Positions 4,018-6,396 of a stretch of DNA of 6,396 bases are shown here, in pieces. The notes beneath the pieces were generated by a model that had not been told where the DNA came from, made no database searches, and saw only the letters and a list, made by a program, of their open reading frames with translations. The stretch is from Bacteroidales bacterium UBA3834 (GTDB lineage: Bacteria > Bacteroidota > Bacteroidia > Bacteroidales > P3). Location: NCBI GenBank assembly GCA_002392965.1, contig DGIA01000013.1, forward strand, positions 1 to 6,396, given 5' to 3'. Within the stretch, counting starts at the first letter, position 1, and each line of letters begins with the position of its first letter. The position numbers and the translations under genes are program-made.

Positions 4018-5502
4018 ATGATGAAACTGCAGTTGAAACTGGTAGTGCTGTCGCTGACTATCGTGTTGGCCTTGGCGGCCTTGTGGCAGGTGCAGCGTGT
4101 GGCGCGCGAGGTGCGACACGAGGAGCAGGAGAAGGTGCGCCTGTGGGCGGGCGCCATCAGCCAGCGGGCGCACATGCTGGAGGTGACGCAGCGTTTCTTC
4201 GAGCAGGCCACGCTCGACGAGCATCGCAAGATGCAGATATACACGGACATCCTGCAGTCGTTCAACGACCCTGACCTGAGTACCGACCTGCGGTTCAGCC
4301 TGGCCTACGTGAACTACATCGTCGATTCGGCCCGCACGCCCATCATCATCACGACCGCGCGCGACTCCATCATCAGCGCGCCGCAGGAGCTAGCGGGTCA
4401 GAAGCTGGAAGGGGAGCTGCTGAAGGAGTACTCGGTGAACCCGCCGTTCCACTACCGCCTGTGGGGGATGCCCATGACGCTGTACTACAAGGAGTCGCAG
4501 TACTACACCCAGCTGCGCGAGCTGCTGGACGGCTTCACCCGCACGTTCCTGGCCGACATCACGCAGAACTCGGTGAAGGTGCCGGTGCTGGTGGTGGATA
4601 GCAGCCACACGCGTGTGATAGCCAGCGGAAACCTGAAGAACGGGGACCTGAAGACGGGAAAGAGCGGCCGCATCAGCCTCTCCTCGTTCCACAACGACCC
4701 CATCAAGTTCACCCTTCCGAACGGAGGCCACGCGTGGGTCTATTACGAGGACACCTTGTTGCTGAGGGCATTGCAATGGCTGCCGCTTTTTTATTTCTTC
4801 ATTGCCGCGGTATTGCTGGTGGTGAGCTACTACCTTTTCCGCACCACCCACACGATGGAGCAGAACCGGATCTGGGTGGGGTTGGCCAAGGAGACGGCCC
4901 ACCAGCTGGGGACACCGCTCAGCTCGCTGTCGGGCTGGCTGGAATACCTGCGCGGCAAGGAGTTCACGCCGCAGTATGCCGCCGAGGTGGAGAAAGACCT
5001 GCAGCGGCTGGAGACCATCACCCAGCGTTTCTCAAAGATAGGTTCCATGCCGGAGCTGCAGGAATCGGACGTCAAGGAAGCCACGCTTGCCGCCGTGGGC
5101 TACCTGCAGAACCGCGCGCCCAGGAGAGTGAGGTTCAGCGTCAGTTTCCCGGACGACGAGCCGTTCCTGGCGCCGCTCAACCCCACCCTGTTCCAATGGG
5201 TGGTGGAGAACCTGTGCAAGAATGCGATAGATGCGATGGACGGAGAGGGGACGATCACCATAGTGGCGTCGCAGGACGCGCGCAAGATATACGTCGATAT
5301 CAGCGACACGGGCAAGGGGATGTCGTCGTCGGTGCAGAAGCACATTTTCGACAGCGGCTTTACCACGAAGACGCGCGGATGGGGCTTGGGGCTGCCGTTG
5401 GCCCGCCGCATCGTGAACCAGTACCACCGCGGGCGTCTGTACCTGAAATACAGCGTTCCCGGACAAGGCTCCGCATTCCGGATAGTGCTGCGGAAGAAAT
5501 AG
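4018..5502 (+). CDS. Membrane sensor histidine kinase (orphan)
   Basis: A two-component sensor kinase of 494 residues. TM1 is at about 7-24, followed by an extracytoplasmic sensor region (about 28-254) that I do not recognise, then TM2 at about 254-274. A very short linker without a recognisable HAMP domain leads to the H-box KETAHQLGTPLSSLSGWLEYL region with phospho-acceptor His295. The HATPase domain shows the N-box ENLCKNAIDAM (397-407), G1 DTGKGM (430-435), F-box residues IFDSGFTTKTRG (443-454) and G2 GWGLGL (454-459). The residue after His295 is Gln where most HisKA kinases have Glu or Asp; the Thr at +4 is kept. TTG ATG ATG stand in line from 4015; I chose the ATG at 4018, and 4021 is equally possible. 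No response regulator is nearby, so partner and signal are unknown. The gene is probably co-transcribed with the permease. Confidence 0.93.
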   Translation: MMKLQLKLVVLSLTIVLALAALWQVQRVAREVRHEEQEKVRLWAGAISQRAHMLEVTQRFFEQATLDEHRKMQIYTDILQSFNDPDLSTDLRFSLAYVNYIVDSARTPIIITTARDSIISAPQELAGQKLEGELLKEYSVNPPFHYRLWGMPMTLYYKESQYYTQLRELLDGFTRTFLADITQNSVKVPVLVVDSSHTRVIASGNLKNGDLKTGKSGRISLSSFHNDPIKFTLPNGGHAWVYYEDTLLLRALQWLPLFYFFIAAVLLVVSYYLFRTTHTMEQNRIWVGLAKETAHQLGTPLSSLSGWLEYLRGKEFTPQYAAEVEKDLQRLETITQRFSKIGSMPELQESDVKEATLAAVGYLQNRAPRRVRFSVSFPDDEPFLAPLNPTLFQWVVENLCKNAIDAMDGEGTITIVASQDARKIYVDISDTGKGMSSSVQKHIFDSGFTTKTRGWGLGLPLARRIVNQYHRGRLYLKYSVPGQGSAFRIVLRKK

Positions 5503-5528
5503 GCCGCAAGGGGGCGGGTGAATGTTTT

Positions 5529-5560
5529 TTTGGCCATGTCTGAGAATGTTTGTATTTTTG
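5529..5560 (+). promoter_or_regulatory. glyS promoter (Bacteroidetes type)
   Basis: TTTG (5529-5532), 20 bases, then TATTTTTG (5553-5560) is an exact match to TTTG-N19-21-TAnnTTTG. The predicted transcription start is near 5567, leaving a leader of about 30 nt before the glyS ATG. The element overlaps a T run just after the kinase stop codon, so glyS can be expressed independently of the upstream genes. Confidence 0.7.
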
Positions 5561-5597
5561 CATTTTCATTTTTCACGATAATAAAAACATACAAAAT

Positions 5598-6396
5598 ATG
5601 GCAAATCAAGACGATTTCTTCAAGAAAGTGGTGGCACACGCCAAGGAATACGGATTCATCTTCCCGAGTTCGGAGATATACGACGGCCTCGCGGCTGTGT
5701 ATGACTACGGCCAGCTGGGCGTGGAGCTGAAGAACAACATCAAGCAGTACTGGTGGAAGGCGATGGTGCAGATGCACGAGAACATCGTGGGCTTGGACAG
5801 CGCCATCTTCATGCACCCGCGCATTTGGAAGGCGAGCGGCCACGTGGATGCTTTCAACGACCCCCTCATCGACAACAAGGACAGCAAGAAGCGCTACCGT
5901 GCCGACGTGCTCATCGAGGACCACATAGCCAAGATTGAGGAGAAGATAGAGAAGGAGTGCGAAAAGGCCCACAAACGCTTCGGCGAGGCATTCGACCGTC
6001 AGCAGTTCGTCAGCACCAACGCACGTGTGCTGGAGCACCAGAAGAAAATCGACGAGATCCACGAGCGCTATGCCGACTGCATGAACCGCAACGACCTCGA
6101 CGGCCTGAAGCAGCTCATCCTCGACCTGGAAATTGTATGCCCCATCAGCGGCACGAGGAACTGGACCGACGTGCGCCAATTCAACCTGATGTTCGCCACC
6201 AAGATGGGGAGCGTGATAGACGACAGCGACACCTTGTATCTGCGTCCTGAGACGGCGCAGGGCATCTTCGTGAACTTCCTGAACGTGCAGAAGAGCGGCC
6301 GCATGAAGATACCTTTCGGCATCGCACAGATAGGCAAGGCCTTCCGCAACGAGATAGTGGCGCGCCAGTTTATCTTCCGCATGAGGGAGTTCGAGC
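5598..6396 (+). CDS. glyS: Glycyl-tRNA synthetase, N-terminal part (cut by window edge)
   Basis: This enzyme charges tRNA-Gly with glycine using ATP; it is a class II synthetase of the single-chain, eukaryote/archaea-like homodimer type found in Bacteroidetes, not the alpha2-beta2 bacterial type. The 266 codons present begin MANQDDFFKKVVAHAKEYGF. They include the motif 1 region YDYGQLGVELKNNIKQYWW (36-53 or so), WKASGHVDAFNDPL (77-90), the glycine/ATP-site YLRPETAQGIFVNF (214-227), and most of motif 2 (from KAFRNEIVARQF at 247 to the edge). Residues from about 100 to 175 form a charged, largely helical insertion. The full family length is about 510 residues, so roughly half is visible. The start is supported by the conserved N-terminus and the promoter about 30 bases upstream of it. 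No Shine-Dalgarno is present; the stretch before the ATG is A-rich. Confidence 0.97.
   Translation, partial: MANQDDFFKKVVAHAKEYGFIFPSSEIYDGLAAVYDYGQLGVELKNNIKQYWWKAMVQMHENIVGLDSAIFMHPRIWKASGHVDAFNDPLIDNKDSKKRYRADVLIEDHIAKIEEKIEKECEKAHKRFGEAFDRQQFVSTNARVLEHQKKIDEIHERYADCMNRNDLDGLKQLILDLEIVCPISGTRNWTDVRQFNLMFATKMGSVIDDSDTLYLRPETAQGIFVNFLNVQKSGRMKIPFGIAQIGKAFRNEIVARQFIFRMREFE

Noticed and set aside
5502..5535. Possible terminator after the kinase stop codon
   Set aside because: Only a 4-bp stem (5504-5507 with 5514-5517) can be drawn, and the T run at 5525-5531 is separated by 7 bases and forms part of the glyS -33 element.
5100..6179. 359-codon minus-strand open frame
   Set aside because: It lies antisense to the kinase C-terminus and glyS, both with complete family motifs, so it is a GC-bias shadow.

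Overview
The window looks like a chromosomal segment of a fairly GC-rich member of the Bacteroidales, probably Prevotellaceae. The evidence is: no Shine-Dalgarno sequences before the genes; promoter matches to the Bacteroidetes pattern TTTG-N19-21-TAnnTTTG; a eukaryote-like single-chain glycyl-tRNA synthetase; a histidine kinase of a Bacteroidetes-looking type (AHQLGTPL H-box); and intergenic tandem TTTCAAC and GTTAAGTA repeats. The family assignment is an impression from sequence, not from a search.

Layout, left to right: the 5' half of serC (phosphoserine aminotransferase) runs leftward off the edge (1-535, minus). A long AT-rich divergent intergenic region follows (536-1533). It holds two candidate serC promoters, a G-rich minus-strand stretch, a large nested palindrome built from GTTGCAGT iterons (897-1042), and a rightward promoter. 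That promoter is preceded by a Fur-box-like palindrome and followed by a structured leader with a terminator-like hairpin. Then come four rightward genes: tpiA (1534-2295), a LolC/LolE-type FtsX-family ABC permease (2508-3779), an orphan membrane sensor histidine kinase (4018-5502), and glyS, truncated at the right edge (from 5598) with its own promoter.

The gaps between tpiA, the permease and the kinase show no recognisable promoter or complete intrinsic terminator. The three may therefore be co-transcribed. Both gaps carry a modular repeat (82 bp, one mismatch between the copies), with a third partial copy abutting the kinase start and a heptamer array just before the permease start.

Functionally this is mostly housekeeping: serine/PLP biosynthesis, glycolysis, envelope lipoprotein transport or a related MacB-like function, signalling and translation. 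No defence system, phage, IS transposase, CRISPR array, tRNA or rRNA is visible. The unusual content is in the non-coding DNA: the concentric palindrome, the intergenic repeat family, and the tpiA leader that could be an iron-responsive attenuated leader or small RNA. I do not see a convincing new multi-gene system.
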